Positions 18,488 through 27,134 of a stretch of DNA of 64,000 nucleotides are shown in pieces (the stretch's first letter is position 1; each line of letters opens with the position of its first letter). The stretch spans positions 2,294,001-2,358,000 of the forward strand of contig OZ257149.1 in assembly GCA_965279085.1 (NCBI GenBank), given 5' to 3'. The notes below the pieces were generated by a model. The model saw only the letters and a list, made by a program, of their open reading frames with translations. It had not been told where the DNA came from and made no database searches. The position numbers and the translations under genes were made by a program. The DNA is from UBA7672 sp965279085. GTDB taxonomy: Bacteria > Pseudomonadota > Alphaproteobacteria > Caulobacterales > Hyphomonadaceae.

Positions 18488-18515
18488 CATTGCCAAGACA
18501 TTGCAATGACAATGT
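18488..18515. promoter_or_regulatory. operator-like cluster of CATTG/CAATG half-sites
   Basis: Four half-sites: CATTG at 18488 and 18499 (11 bases apart, one helical turn) and CAATG at 18504 and 18510. They form the palindrome CATTGCAATG (18499-18508) and ACATTG-N6-CAATGT (18498-18515), ending exactly at the ATG of the rightward gene. Placement between two divergent RHH-like genes suggests autoregulation. Confidence 0.5.
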
Positions 18516-18701
18516 ATGGCCAAGCCACCCGCCAGTTCCGACACCAAGCCGTTCACGGTTGTCCTGCCCTCAAAGGCAGCCGAACGCCTTGAAATCCTTG
18601 TTGAAACCGGCCTCTACGGCTCAACCCGGGCCGAGGTCGCTAAGAACATCATCCTTCAGCACCTCCAGGAACTCTGGAAGTCGGGCAAGCTTCCGGGCTG
18701 A
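18516..18701 (+). CDS. small ribbon-helix-helix-like protein
   Basis: 61 residues. KPFTVVLPSKAAERLEILVETGLYGSTRAEVAKNIILQHLQELWKSGK reads as a short strand followed by two helices joined by a GxxGST turn, as in the CopG/ParD ribbon-helix-helix family. It is a likely DNA-binding dimer. No Shine-Dalgarno sequence is possible just upstream because the operator-like CAATGT abuts the ATG and an in-frame TGA lies at 18507. It may therefore be translated from a leaderless message. It is divergent from the 70-residue RHH-like gene. The start is the only one available. Confidence 0.65.
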   Translation: MAKPPASSDTKPFTVVLPSKAAERLEILVETGLYGSTRAEVAKNIILQHLQELWKSGKLPG

Positions 18702-18762
18702 TCCCGGAACACGTCGTCCATCCACAGCAAACGCCTTTGAAACCAGGCCTAACGGGCGCTGG

Positions 18763-18777
18763 TTAACCGCTCATTAA
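18763..18777. promoter_or_regulatory. CtrA-type binding site (TTAA-N7-TTAA)
   Basis: TTAACCGCTCATTAA followed by C matches the full CtrA box TTAA-N7-TTAAC exactly. It lies 87 bases before the start of the 164-residue gene at 18864. CtrA is the cell-cycle and motility master regulator in alphaproteobacteria. This points to cell-cycle or motility control of that gene. Confidence 0.6.
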
Positions 18778-18863
18778 CTATTGGCGTCCAATCGTTCCCT
18801 TAAGCCGCTGCGAGCTGCTAAAAGCTGCTGCGAGCGACCGCCACGGCGAAGGAGGACGCGCCC

Positions 18864-19358
18864 ATGAACACGCAGACTGATATCTCCACCCCCGCGGTCG
18901 AAGCCGTGGAGCCCGTCCTCCCGAAAGACCCGATCGAGTTCTGCCCCGCCGCCGCGTGCGCCGCCGCCATCGTCCGCCTCGAAGGCTTCATCGATCACGT
19001 CGCGCGGCTGCACCTCGAAGCGCAGCTCGCGCGCTCGCCGGAGCTCATGCAGCAGCAGCTCGACGGCATTCACGACGAACTCATGCTCGCTGCCGACGAC
19101 GCGCGCGACCGTCTCGCAAAGGTGGAAGCTGTCTCTTCAGCCGGCGCCATCGCGCAACTGCTTGCCGCCATCCGCGACATTCGCGTGCGCGACGACGCCG
19201 AGCGCGAACGCGCAAAGGATCTCGAAGCCAAGGCGGTGCGCTTCCTCGCCAACGCGAACCTCTACGACGCGCACTTCTCGGGAAAGCTCAGCCAGACCAA
19301 GCTCGGCCGCAGGCTGCATGTCGCCCAGCGTACAGACATCGTCCAGCGGATGTCGTAA
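18864..19358 (+). CDS. hypothetical protein, helical, downstream of a CtrA box
   Basis: 164 residues; GGAGG stands 8 bases before the ATG. No family recognised. After a Pro-rich head, residues 30-130 are Ala/Leu/Glu/Arg-rich and predicted helical, possibly coiled coil (LHLEAQLARSPELMQQQLDG, LLAAIRDIRVRDDAERERAK). The C-terminal part is basic (SGKLSQTKLGRRLHVAQRTD). No signal peptide or membrane segment is evident. The CtrA box upstream and the short distance to an HWE kinase gene suggest a role in cell-cycle or motility signalling, which is inference only. Confidence 0.65.
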   Translation: MNTQTDISTPAVEAVEPVLPKDPIEFCPAAACAAAIVRLEGFIDHVARLHLEAQLARSPELMQQQLDGIHDELMLAADDARDRLAKVEAVSSAGAIAQLLAAIRDIRVRDDAERERAKDLEAKAVRFLANANLYDAHFSGKLSQTKLGRRLHVAQRTDIVQRMS

Positions 19359-19426
19359 GCGGTCGCGGCGAATGAGGGTCAATAAAGGCAGTCAGCGGAG
19401 TATATAAACCGCCTGCTGGTTGCGAT

Positions 19427-19801
19427 ATGGCTGCGACAGACCCCATCTCCCTCTACCGCGCGATGGTGGAGACCTTGATGCGAGCCTATTCAATTCGCTA
19501 TCTCGACTTGCTCGGCCGCTCACAGGCGTCCGATTTCAAGCCGTTCAAGGATGACATCGCCGCAACCGAGTTTGCGCGCCTCGGCCTCGTTGAGAACGCC
19601 ACTGTCGAGGTGTGGAAGAACAACGAACTCGTCATTCGCCTGCACCGTCCGCCTGCAGGCGATCAGGCGCAGGTTGTCGCCGCTCCCGTTGCCACGACGC
19701 TGACGCCGCCCGGTCACCGCCCTGCTCCCGACCCGTCCAGCCCGGACAGCACAACGCCACGGATCGTGGCCCTGCATGTCCACAATCGCCCCGTTAGGTA
19801 G
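19427..19801 (+). CDS. hypothetical protein
   Basis: 124 residues, no family recognised. Residues 1-75 look folded (YRAMVETLMRAYSIRYLDLL, then AATEFARLGLVENATVEVWK and NNELVIRLHRP). Residues 76-124 are rich in Pro/Ala/Thr and probably disordered. There is no clear Shine-Dalgarno sequence. It lies between the CtrA-linked gene and the HWE kinase, all on the same strand with gaps of 68 and 79 bases. Codon use resembles its neighbours, so it is likely a real gene. Confidence 0.55.
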   Translation: MAATDPISLYRAMVETLMRAYSIRYLDLLGRSQASDFKPFKDDIAATEFARLGLVENATVEVWKNNELVIRLHRPPAGDQAQVVAAPVATTLTPPGHRPAPDPSSPDSTTPRIVALHVHNRPVR

Positions 19802-19880
19802 CTTGCCCGTTACGTGCTAGAATCGCTTCGATCGGCATCTTCGTGGGGCGCGCTTCGCTGCGTCTGATCCTCTGGAAAAA

Positions 19881-20606
19881 ATGCGGCGCATGACGCCATT
19901 CCCCTCCGATCTGCGCGAACGCCTGCGCGTTGACCTGCTTGCGCCGGACAACCGGCTCGCAGAGCTCGAGGCTGACAACGCCTTGCTCAGGCTATCGCTG
20001 GCGCAGTCCGAAAGCGCAGGTGAACAGCAAGACATCGTCGCCAACGAACTCAAGCACCGCATCGCCAACCTTCTGGCCGTCGTGCAGTCGATGGCGCGGC
20101 ATACTTTCAGGAACGCCGACGCAGACAGCCTCAACGATTTTGCCGGTCGCCTTGCCGCGCTCGCCGCCGCGCAGACCCTGCTCATCGACGGCGACAAGAT
20201 TGCCTCCGGACTGCCGCAGATCGTGCGCTTCGCGCTGGCGCCGCACAGCTTCGACGATCGCTGCACGATTGCCGGACCGGACCTTCAGGTCAGCGGACAT
20301 CGTGCTCATGCCCTGACCCTGGCGCTGCACGAACTGGCGACCAACGCCGCCAAGTATGGCGCGCTATCCGTCGACAACGGCTATGTGGAAGTGAAATGGG
20401 CCACGGTCGGCGGCGCGCTGGATTTCGTCTGGCGCGAACACGATGGTCCACCCGTCGAGAAGCCCGAACGCCGTGGTTTCGGCTCGCTGCTCATCCTGAA
20501 AAATCTCGCGGCGGCGTTCTCAGGCGTAGTTGATCTGAGCTTCGATCCCAGCGGCGTCGTCTGTCGCCTGAAGGCGCCGCTGACACGCGATGGAGCTGCA
20601 ACCTGA
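19881..20606 (+). CDS. HWE-family sensor histidine kinase without sensor domain
   Basis: 241 residues. The phospho-acceptor segment NELKHRIANLLAVVQSMARH carries His59. The ATP-binding half has the N-box LHELATNAAKYGALS, and the WxE motif that names the family is in FVWREHDGPP. An N-terminal coiled segment (LAELEADNALLRLSLAQSES) replaces the usual PAS or GAF sensor, so the input probably comes through a partner protein. HWE/HisKA_2 kinases in this class often feed the PhyR general stress response. No cognate regulator is adjacent. It ends 9 bases from the convergent yebC. Confidence 0.85.
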   Translation: MRRMTPFPSDLRERLRVDLLAPDNRLAELEADNALLRLSLAQSESAGEQQDIVANELKHRIANLLAVVQSMARHTFRNADADSLNDFAGRLAALAAAQTLLIDGDKIASGLPQIVRFALAPHSFDDRCTIAGPDLQVSGHRAHALTLALHELATNAAKYGALSVDNGYVEVKWATVGGALDFVWREHDGPPVEKPERRGFGSLLILKNLAAAFSGVVDLSFDPSGVVCRLKAPLTRDGAAT

Positions 20607-20615
20607 GTTAGGGGC

Positions 20616-21365
<750 letters not shown>

Positions 21366-21611
21366 GACGGGACTCTCTCGTTGACGTTCGGGGGAAGATG
21401 GGCGGGTGAATATCGGGAACGGACGCCCCAATAGCCGAGGCCCCGCCCTTCAAGCAAGCAGACCAGGCAAGCGCCAAGCCCGACAACAGAAGATACAATG
21501 CTCACCGGACGTTGAAGTCCGGAGACCCATGCACCCCATGTTCGCGGGAGGCTAGCAGCGTTAGGGTGCGCCCGACAGCCCGGCCATCTTGGGAAAACCT
21601 TGGGGGAAACC

Positions 21612-22376
21612 ATGCACCGCTCGACCTTCCGGATCGCCCTGCTCTGCGCCCCGCTTCTGGCGGCGGCTGCATGCGCCACAGCGTCAGGCACCTACCAGCT
21701 CGCGCCGGTCGCGGCGGGCGGGCAGGACCTGACGCAGTATTCCAAGCTCAAGCCCGACGCGATGCTTGAGTCCCGGATGCCGGGCGGCACCGTTCTCGTA
21801 AGGACGGTCGACATCTTCTCGGACTACGGCGCCAGTTTCGCCATCGCCGCCACCAACGCCGGCGGACAGCCGGTGCAGCTCAGCGTGCAGGATGTCAGCG
21901 CCACGGCAGGCGGCGTCCCGCTGCACATCTACACCGCGAAGGAACTCGACTCGGAGATCACCGGCGCCGCCCGCGCCTATCTCCGCGCGTCCGACGGCAA
22001 TTACGATCCGACCAACCTGCGCGATGTCGAGCTGGCCAGCACGGACGTGAACCGGCGCGAGAACGTCAACACCTTCGTCGGCTGCGCTGTTGGCGAAGGC
22101 CGCTGCCAGATCGACTCGCCGGACATCGGCTCCGCCTATCGACTCGAACGCATCGACCGACAGCAGGACCTGGCCACCAACACCGAAGTCGCGCAGAAGC
22201 TGATGACAGAACTTCCGGTTCTCACGCGCACGCTGCGCACGGCCACCGTCGCGCCGGGCGCCACGGCGGGCGGGCTGGTCGTGATGCAGCATCCGGCGCG
22301 CGGGCAGCGCATCGACATCACCGTCGCCTTCAATGGCGAGACGCACACGTTCAGCTATCTGGCCAGGCCGTCCTGA
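21612..22376 (+). CDS. hypothetical lipoprotein
   Basis: 254 residues with the signal MHRSTFRIALLCAPLLAAAAC (lipobox Cys21), so it is membrane-anchored and periplasmic. GGGGGA lies 3-4 bases before ATG 21612. The rest is mainly beta and contains two cysteines (FVGCAVGEGRCQ) that may form a disulfide. The end (GQRIDITVAFNGETHTFSYL) is strand-like. No family is recognised. An upstream TTG at 21600 is open but poorly placed. Confidence 0.7.
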   Translation: MHRSTFRIALLCAPLLAAAACATASGTYQLAPVAAGGQDLTQYSKLKPDAMLESRMPGGTVLVRTVDIFSDYGASFAIAATNAGGQPVQLSVQDVSATAGGVPLHIYTAKELDSEITGAARAYLRASDGNYDPTNLRDVELASTDVNRRENVNTFVGCAVGEGRCQIDSPDIGSAYRLERIDRQQDLATNTEVAQKLMTELPVLTRTLRTATVAPGATAGGLVVMQHPARGQRIDITVAFNGETHTFSYLARPS

Positions 22377-22437
22377 CAGTTCGCCTCCGCCGCGCAACGC
22401 GCTAGATTCCTGCTGTCGATTCGACAGGAGGATGTGG

Positions 22438-22953
22438 ATGAAAGTTTATCTTCTCGCGGCCGTGGCCGCTCTCGCGCTCGCCGCCTGTGGCGGAAGCGAT
22501 ACCCCGGCTGCGACCGATCCGGCGGCGACGCCAGAGACGGCGGCTGCCGAAACGCCGGCCGCGCCGGCTGCGGTTCCTGCGTCCCTGATGGGCCCGGCCG
22601 TCGGCCAGTGGGAGATCACCTCGAAGATGGGCGACATGGCCCTGCCCCCGTCCAAGATGTGCGTCGACAAGCAGCTGACGATCGAGGATGCGCAAAACAT
22701 GCAGCAGCAGAGCGGCACGACGTGCGAGGGTTACAATTTCCAGCCTGACGGCGGGAGGGTGAACGGCACGTACACCTGCACGGATGCAAGCGGCACGAAG
22801 ACCGCCGTGCAGATGACGATGGAGGGCGACGTCAACACCGCCTACTCCACCACGATGATCATGACGCGCGATCCAGCCCAGCCGGGCGTGCCCAACCCGT
22901 TCACGATCTCGATGTCGGCAAAACGGCTCGGGGATTGCCCCACAACTCCGTGA
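22438..22953 (+). CDS. DUF3617-like lipoprotein, copy 1 of 4
   Basis: 171 residues from ATG 22438, with AGGAGG 6 bases upstream. It begins MKVYLLAAVAALALAAC, a lipoprotein signal, then an Ala/Pro/Thr linker. The domain GQWEITSKMGDMALPPSKMC, Cys-containing middle and closing SAKRLGDC pattern fit the DUF3617 family of small periplasmic proteins of unknown function. It is the first of four same-strand paralogues ending at 24480. Its linker is longer than that of the other three. Confidence 0.75.
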   Translation: MKVYLLAAVAALALAACGGSDTPAATDPAATPETAAAETPAAPAAVPASLMGPAVGQWEITSKMGDMALPPSKMCVDKQLTIEDAQNMQQQSGTTCEGYNFQPDGGRVNGTYTCTDASGTKTAVQMTMEGDVNTAYSTTMIMTRDPAQPGVPNPFTISMSAKRLGDCPTTP

Positions 22954-23057
22954 CGCGATCAATTCACTAACGCGCATTAGCTATTTTCTCACACCGCGCT
23001 GGAATGCTCCGGGTCATGCCCCGCGCTTTCCGGCGCGGTTCTGTTTGGGGGATGCCG

Positions 23058-23516
23058 ATGAGACCGATGCTGGCGATGTTCGCCGTGACCGCAACGCTTG
23101 GCGCGAGCGGCTGCAACCGTTCCGCCGAAGCAGGCGCGGCTGGCGAGGCAGCGGTCGACGCGCCAGTGCGCGCCGCCGGCCAGTGGCGCGAGTTCCACAC
23201 CATCGACGGCGTCCAGGCGCCGCGCGTGAACCACTGTGTCGCCGCCAAAGACATCGTCGAGACGCATCGCCTCGCCCCGCGGCCCGGCGAGGAATGCCGC
23301 GAGTTCGAGACCGGAAGGAAGGGTGGAACGTTCACCGTGTCGCTGGTCTGCAAGCGCGGCGCGACCACGGTCACTAAGAAGACGCGTGCCTCGGGGAATT
23401 TTGCTTCCAGCTTCTCCATCGAGACCGTCACGACGATGGACCCCGTGCCGGACTCCTTCGGCGCCAAGGCGGTCTCGACGTATCGCATCACCGCTGAACG
23501 CACCGGCGATTGCTGA
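23058..23516 (+). CDS. DUF3617-like exported protein, copy 2 of 4
   Basis: 152 residues. GGGGG lies 6 bases before ATG 23058, which gives the signal MRPMLAMFAVTATLGASGC. Shared elements are RAAGQWREFHTIDG, three cysteines in the middle (NHCVAAKDI, EECREFETG, LVCKRGA) and the ending ITAERTGDC. It is more basic than copy 1. Function unknown; probably a periplasmic lipoprotein. A second ATG 6 bases earlier is too close to the ribosome site. Confidence 0.72.
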   Translation: MRPMLAMFAVTATLGASGCNRSAEAGAAGEAAVDAPVRAAGQWREFHTIDGVQAPRVNHCVAAKDIVETHRLAPRPGEECREFETGRKGGTFTVSLVCKRGATTVTKKTRASGNFASSFSIETVTTMDPVPDSFGAKAVSTYRITAERTGDC

Positions 23517-23527
23517 GGCCGGACATC

Positions 23528-24022
23528 ATGAAACCCGTCCTGTCTCTTGTCGCCCTTGCCGCCGCGCTCGTCGCGGGCGGCTGCGACGTCAAGATAAACT
23601 CCAACGCCGCGAAGGTTGCGGAGATCAACGCCAAAGCCGGAGCCGGGGCCGATGCGAAGGTGTTCGAATTCCCGACGCGGGCCGCCGGCAAATGGCGCAC
23701 CGTCAGCACGCTGAAGGGCGATGCCGACCGGACGACGCGGACGTCGTGCTATCGCTTTGACCAGCGCATCGACCAGGCGCTCGACTTCACGCCCGCTGCC
23801 GCGCTGCGCAACTGTGGCTCCTCCATGCACTGGAGCTCCAGGAAGCTGGTCGTCGAGCACAGTTGCAAGAACGGAGGCCAGGAAGTGCGAGGCCGCACCA
23901 CCGTGCACGGCAACTTCAAGACGCAATACACGATGGAAACGATGATCAACTTCAGGCCGCCGGTTCGGGGCGAGAGCCACGCGACCATCATCACGACAGC
24001 CGAGCGCATAGGCGACTGCTGA
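23528..24022 (+). CDS. DUF3617-like lipoprotein, copy 3 of 4
   Basis: 164 residues from ATG 23528, signal MKPVLSLVALAAALVAGGC. Common elements are RAAGKWRTVSTLKGD, a Cys in RTSCYRFDQ, the pair ALRNCGSS and VEHSCKNGGQ, and the end ITTAERIGDC. It lies 11 bases after copy 2, so the two are surely cotranscribed. Copies 3 and 4 are closer to each other (both have VEHSC/VEQFC and GGQ motifs) than to copy 1, suggesting a recent duplication. Confidence 0.75.
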   Translation: MKPVLSLVALAAALVAGGCDVKINSNAAKVAEINAKAGAGADAKVFEFPTRAAGKWRTVSTLKGDADRTTRTSCYRFDQRIDQALDFTPAAALRNCGSSMHWSSRKLVVEHSCKNGGQEVRGRTTVHGNFKTQYTMETMINFRPPVRGESHATIITTAERIGDC

Positions 24023-24024
24023 TC

Positions 24025-24480
24025 ATGAAGCGCACGGCCATCCTCCTTGCCCTAGCCGCGATGATCGCCTCGGCCTGCGACGCGCCATCGACGGTGGAAA
24101 CGGATGTCGCCGCCGAGGCACAGGCCGAGCAGTTTCCGACCCGCGCAGCCGGAATGTGGCGCACGACGTCCATCGCCAGCGGCTACAAGCGCGAGGTCCA
24201 GAAGGCTTGCTTCCCTGAAATGCGCATCGACGAGGCCCAGCAGCTGACGCCTGTCTTTCCGGCTCACGACTGCGACACCGAGCTGAAGGTTACGGCCAGG
24301 TCCGTGACCGTCGAGCAGTTCTGCCGGGACGGCGGCCAGCGCATGGACAGCCGCACGGTCATCACCGGCAATTTCAACAAGCGCTATACCGCCGACACAA
24401 AATTCCTCTTCACGCCCCAGGTCGAGGGCAAGAGCCAGGTCAACGTGATCACCACAGCCGAGCGTCTCGGCGACTGCTGA
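24025..24480 (+). CDS. DUF3617-like lipoprotein, copy 4 of 4
   Basis: 151 residues; the ATG at 24025 begins two bases after the stop of copy 3. Signal MKRTAILLALAAMIASAC. Shared motifs: RAAGMWRTTSIASGY, KACFPEMRI, AHDCDTELKV, VEQFCRDGGQ, then NFNKRYTADTKFLF and the end ITTAERLGDC. Four conserved cysteines could form two disulfides in the periplasm. Function unknown. It closes the four-gene tandem array. Confidence 0.75.
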   Translation: MKRTAILLALAAMIASACDAPSTVETDVAAEAQAEQFPTRAAGMWRTTSIASGYKREVQKACFPEMRIDEAQQLTPVFPAHDCDTELKVTARSVTVEQFCRDGGQRMDSRTVITGNFNKRYTADTKFLFTPQVEGKSQVNVITTAERLGDC

Positions 24481-24607
24481 CGCCGGCCCGATCCTGCGCC
24501 AATCCGGCGTTCGCCAAACGCGAATGGCGGGGTTATACAGCCGCAAACCGTTCGGGGATTCGGGCTGGCTTGAGACTGGCCGCTCCTCCTCCCTTTGGAT
24601 TGCCGCC

Positions 24608-25504
24608 ATGACTGACACCCCGCCCTTCTCCGCCGATCCCGTCGCCGAGCTTATCTCGCTGCTCGACCTCGAGCGGATCGAGGTGAACCTTTTCCGCGGC
24701 CAGTCGCCGGACGATGGCGTGAAGCGCGTCTTCGGCGGCCAGGTCATCGCGCAGGCGCTGGTCGCCGCCTATCGCACGGTCGAGAACCGCGTCTGCCATT
24801 CGCTGCACGCCTACTTCATTCGCCCCGGCGATCCGAGCGTTCCGATCCTCTACGAAGTCGATCGCGCGCGTGACGGCAAGAGCTTCGCCACCCGCCGCGT
24901 CGTCGCCATCCAGCATGGCGAGCAGATCCTGAACCTCTCCGCTTCCTTCCAGGTCGCCGAGACGGGCTTCACCCACCAGTCGCCGATGCCCAACACCAAG
25001 AAGCCAGCCGAGCTGAAGAGCGAGGACGAGCTTCGCGCTCTGGCGAAGGATCACATCCCGAAGGAATTCCAGAAACAGTTCGCGCGACCAAGGCCCATCG
25101 AGCTGAAGCCGGTCGATCCGCGCCAGATGATCTCGCCGGCGAAGACGGACCCCCGCAAGGAGATGTGGCTCCGCGCGCGCGGCAAGGTCGATCCGGCCAA
25201 CACGGCCCTGCAGCAATGCCTGCTAGCCTACGCCTCCGACATGGGTATCCTCGACACCGCCACGAAGCCGCACGGCGTCAACTGGTTCACCGGCGGGGTG
25301 CAGATGGCCTCGCTCGACCACTCGATGTGGTTCCACGAGCCTTTCGATATCTCGGACTGGCTGCTCTACACGATGGACTCGCCCTCGGCCTCCGGCGCCC
25401 GCGGCTTCAACCGCGGCGAAATCTTCACGGAGGCCGGCAAGCTGGTCGCGTCGGTCACGCAGGAAGGCCTGATGCGCCCGCGCGAACCCAAGTTCAAGAA
25501 CTGA
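24608..25504 (+). CDS. tesB: acyl-CoA thioesterase II (TesB-type)
   Basis: 298 residues from ATG 24608, close to the 286-290 of TesB. The double-hotdog fold is recognised by LLDLERIEVNLFRGQSPDD, RVFGGQVIAQALVAAYRTVE, HSLHAYFIRPGDPSVPILYEV and RVVAIQHGEQILNLSASFQ. In the second half come SLDHSMWFHEP and GARGFNRGEIFTEAGKLVASVTQEG. The catalytic Asp/Thr/Gln triad positions appear occupied. The enzyme hydrolyses medium and long acyl-CoA to free acid and CoA in the cytosol. An upstream start at 24524 would add 28 residues atypical of the family. Confidence 0.9.
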   Translation: MTDTPPFSADPVAELISLLDLERIEVNLFRGQSPDDGVKRVFGGQVIAQALVAAYRTVENRVCHSLHAYFIRPGDPSVPILYEVDRARDGKSFATRRVVAIQHGEQILNLSASFQVAETGFTHQSPMPNTKKPAELKSEDELRALAKDHIPKEFQKQFARPRPIELKPVDPRQMISPAKTDPRKEMWLRARGKVDPANTALQQCLLAYASDMGILDTATKPHGVNWFTGGVQMASLDHSMWFHEPFDISDWLLYTMDSPSASGARGFNRGEIFTEAGKLVASVTQEGLMRPREPKFKN

Positions 25505-25519
25505 GCGCTCGTCTCGCGG

Positions 25520-26020
25520 CTAGAGGGGCAAGGACGTTTCAATCAGGATTTGATAGGCGCCTTCCCGCTTGGGGTCGTAATCGGCCAGCATGAACCAGTC
25601 GATGTCTTCGTGGATGTCGACGCGGTATTAGCTCGCGCCCCCGAGAACGCGGTAACCGGGCTCGTCGGGCCCGGAGAGCGGTTCGGCCTCTCTCTTCCAC
25701 CCGGTAAGGCATGCATCCATCTGCGCCGCATAGGTGCGGTAGGCGGCTATCACCGCCGCTTCCGTCTTGAGTTCCCAGCGGCAGGTGTGCATCGGCTCGG
25801 CAAACAGATCCAGTAGGCACGTACGCGATCCGAAGAGCCTCGCGTCGCTCTCGTAGATCTCGTCCGAGAAGTCATCGGTGGCGTACTCGCCTGTGATGCT
25901 TTCGAAGCGATCGAGGGCGGAAGCGTTGATCCGCGCGATCTCCTCGCATCGCGCCTGCGCGTTGGCGATCGGTGCCCACAGGAAGGCCGCCACAAGAGCC
26001 AAGGCCGTACGGCGCTTCAT
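25520..26020 (-). pseudogene. secreted protein gene interrupted by an in-frame TAA
   Basis: The open frame from ATG 26020 gives 130 residues with a signal peptide (MKRRTALALVAAFLWAPIANAQ), four cysteines (RCEEIAR, RTCLLDLF, HTCRWELK, DACLTGWK) and ends at TAA 25628-25630. The same frame then continues for 35 codons to a TAG at 25520. The continuation (YRVDIHEDIDWFMLADYDPK, then REGAYQILIETSLPL) has the GC-rich third positions and composition of genuine coding sequence here. The intact protein would be about 166 residues. Family unknown. A point nonsense mutation is likeliest; a base-call error or programmed readthrough are alternatives. Confidence 0.6.
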
Positions 26021-26228
26021 GAATGTCCCCCAAGACCGACGTGCCTGATGGTCCCCGCGAGCGGCTGCTGCGTCAAGCGGCGACAGCTGCAGCAGCAGCG
26101 TATCGCCCTGCGCCGGATGTTGCGTCCGGAGTCACTTCGCCACACGGTATCGCAACCGAATGTGGCGCCATGAATCATGGATCATCCGGCGCGAACATGC
26201 TTCATTGTTCCGGGGCCCGGAGACCTGA

Positions 26229-27131
26229 ATGAAACTTGCCGCAATGATCGCGTCCGCCGGGCTGGCGCTCGCCGCCTGCAGCGCCCCGCCGCAGGACGAT
26301 GCGATCGTTGCGTCTGCACAATCGACGACGGAAGCCCCTGCTATTTCCACCGGCTTCGCAACGCCCGATCCGCAACAGCCGCCCGCCGCCGATCCCGCGG
26401 CCGCCGAACCCACCCCGCCCGCGGAAACGCCGCCGGCTGAGCCCGCTCCCGCCTCCTCTTCGCACATCGCCCTCAAATACCTGATCGGGGATGTCGATCC
26501 GGCCAAGGACCCGAAGTTCGCGCGCATCCCGGAGAAGTATCTCGGCGGCAGCCGCGTCTGGGGCCACAAGGACGCCGTCGACGCCTTCGTGCGCATGGCG
26601 GAAGACGCCGACGCCAACGGCTATGAACTCAAGATCGTCTCGGCCTTCCGCTCCTTCTCCGATCAGACGAAGATCTGGGAAGACAAGTGGAACGGAAAGA
26701 CGCTCGTCGGCGGCAAGAAGCTCAATGTCTCGACGCCGGACCCGAAGGCGCGCGCCATCAAGATCCTCGAATTCTCCTCCATGCCCGGCACGTCGCGTCA
26801 CCACTGGGGCACGGACTTCGATCTCAACAGTCTCAACAACAGCTACTTCAACACCCGCGACGGCAAGCGCCTCTATGACTGGCTCGTCGGCCACGCCGCC
26901 AATTACGGCTTCTGCCAGGTCTACAACGCCAAGGGCGCCGACGGTCGCGCCACGGGCTACGAGGAAGAGAAGTGGCACTGGTCCTATATGCCGGTCGCCA
27001 GCTGGTACCTTAAGCAGTACCCGACGGATGTCGGCTATGAACGCCTCACCGGCTTCGAGGGATCGTCGTCCGCGAAGGACATCGACACGATTCCGAACTA
27101 CGTCCAGGCGATCAACCCCGAGTGCAAGTAG
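26229..27131 (+). CDS. VanY/M15-family D-alanyl-D-alanine carboxypeptidase lipoprotein
   Basis: 300 residues. The lipoprotein signal MKLAAMIASAGLALAAC is followed by a Pro/Ala/Thr-rich tether to about residue 75. The peptidase domain includes LKIVSAFRSFSDQTKIWEDK, then the zinc motif SRHHWGTDFDLNS (HxxGxxxD) and the third ligand region EEEKWHWSYMPVASWY. M15B enzymes trim stem peptides of peptidoglycan, here probably from the periplasmic face of the inner or outer membrane. The extended tether suits a wall-spanning reach. All the expected zinc ligands are present. Confidence 0.88.
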   Translation: MKLAAMIASAGLALAACSAPPQDDAIVASAQSTTEAPAISTGFATPDPQQPPAADPAAAEPTPPAETPPAEPAPASSSHIALKYLIGDVDPAKDPKFARIPEKYLGGSRVWGHKDAVDAFVRMAEDADANGYELKIVSAFRSFSDQTKIWEDKWNGKTLVGGKKLNVSTPDPKARAIKILEFSSMPGTSRHHWGTDFDLNSLNNSYFNTRDGKRLYDWLVGHAANYGFCQVYNAKGADGRATGYEEEKWHWSYMPVASWYLKQYPTDVGYERLTGFEGSSSAKDIDTIPNYVQAINPECK

Positions 27132-27134
27132 CGG

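Noticed and set aside
21505..21522. Hairpin CCGGAC-N6-GTCCGG between yebC and the 21612 lipoprotein
   Set aside because: No T-tract and no gene end nearby to make it a terminator; left as an unexplained short hairpin.
26023..26232. 69-codon plus-strand frame between the broken gene and the peptidase
   Set aside because: Not supported by a ribosome site or domain; it spans the two leaders.
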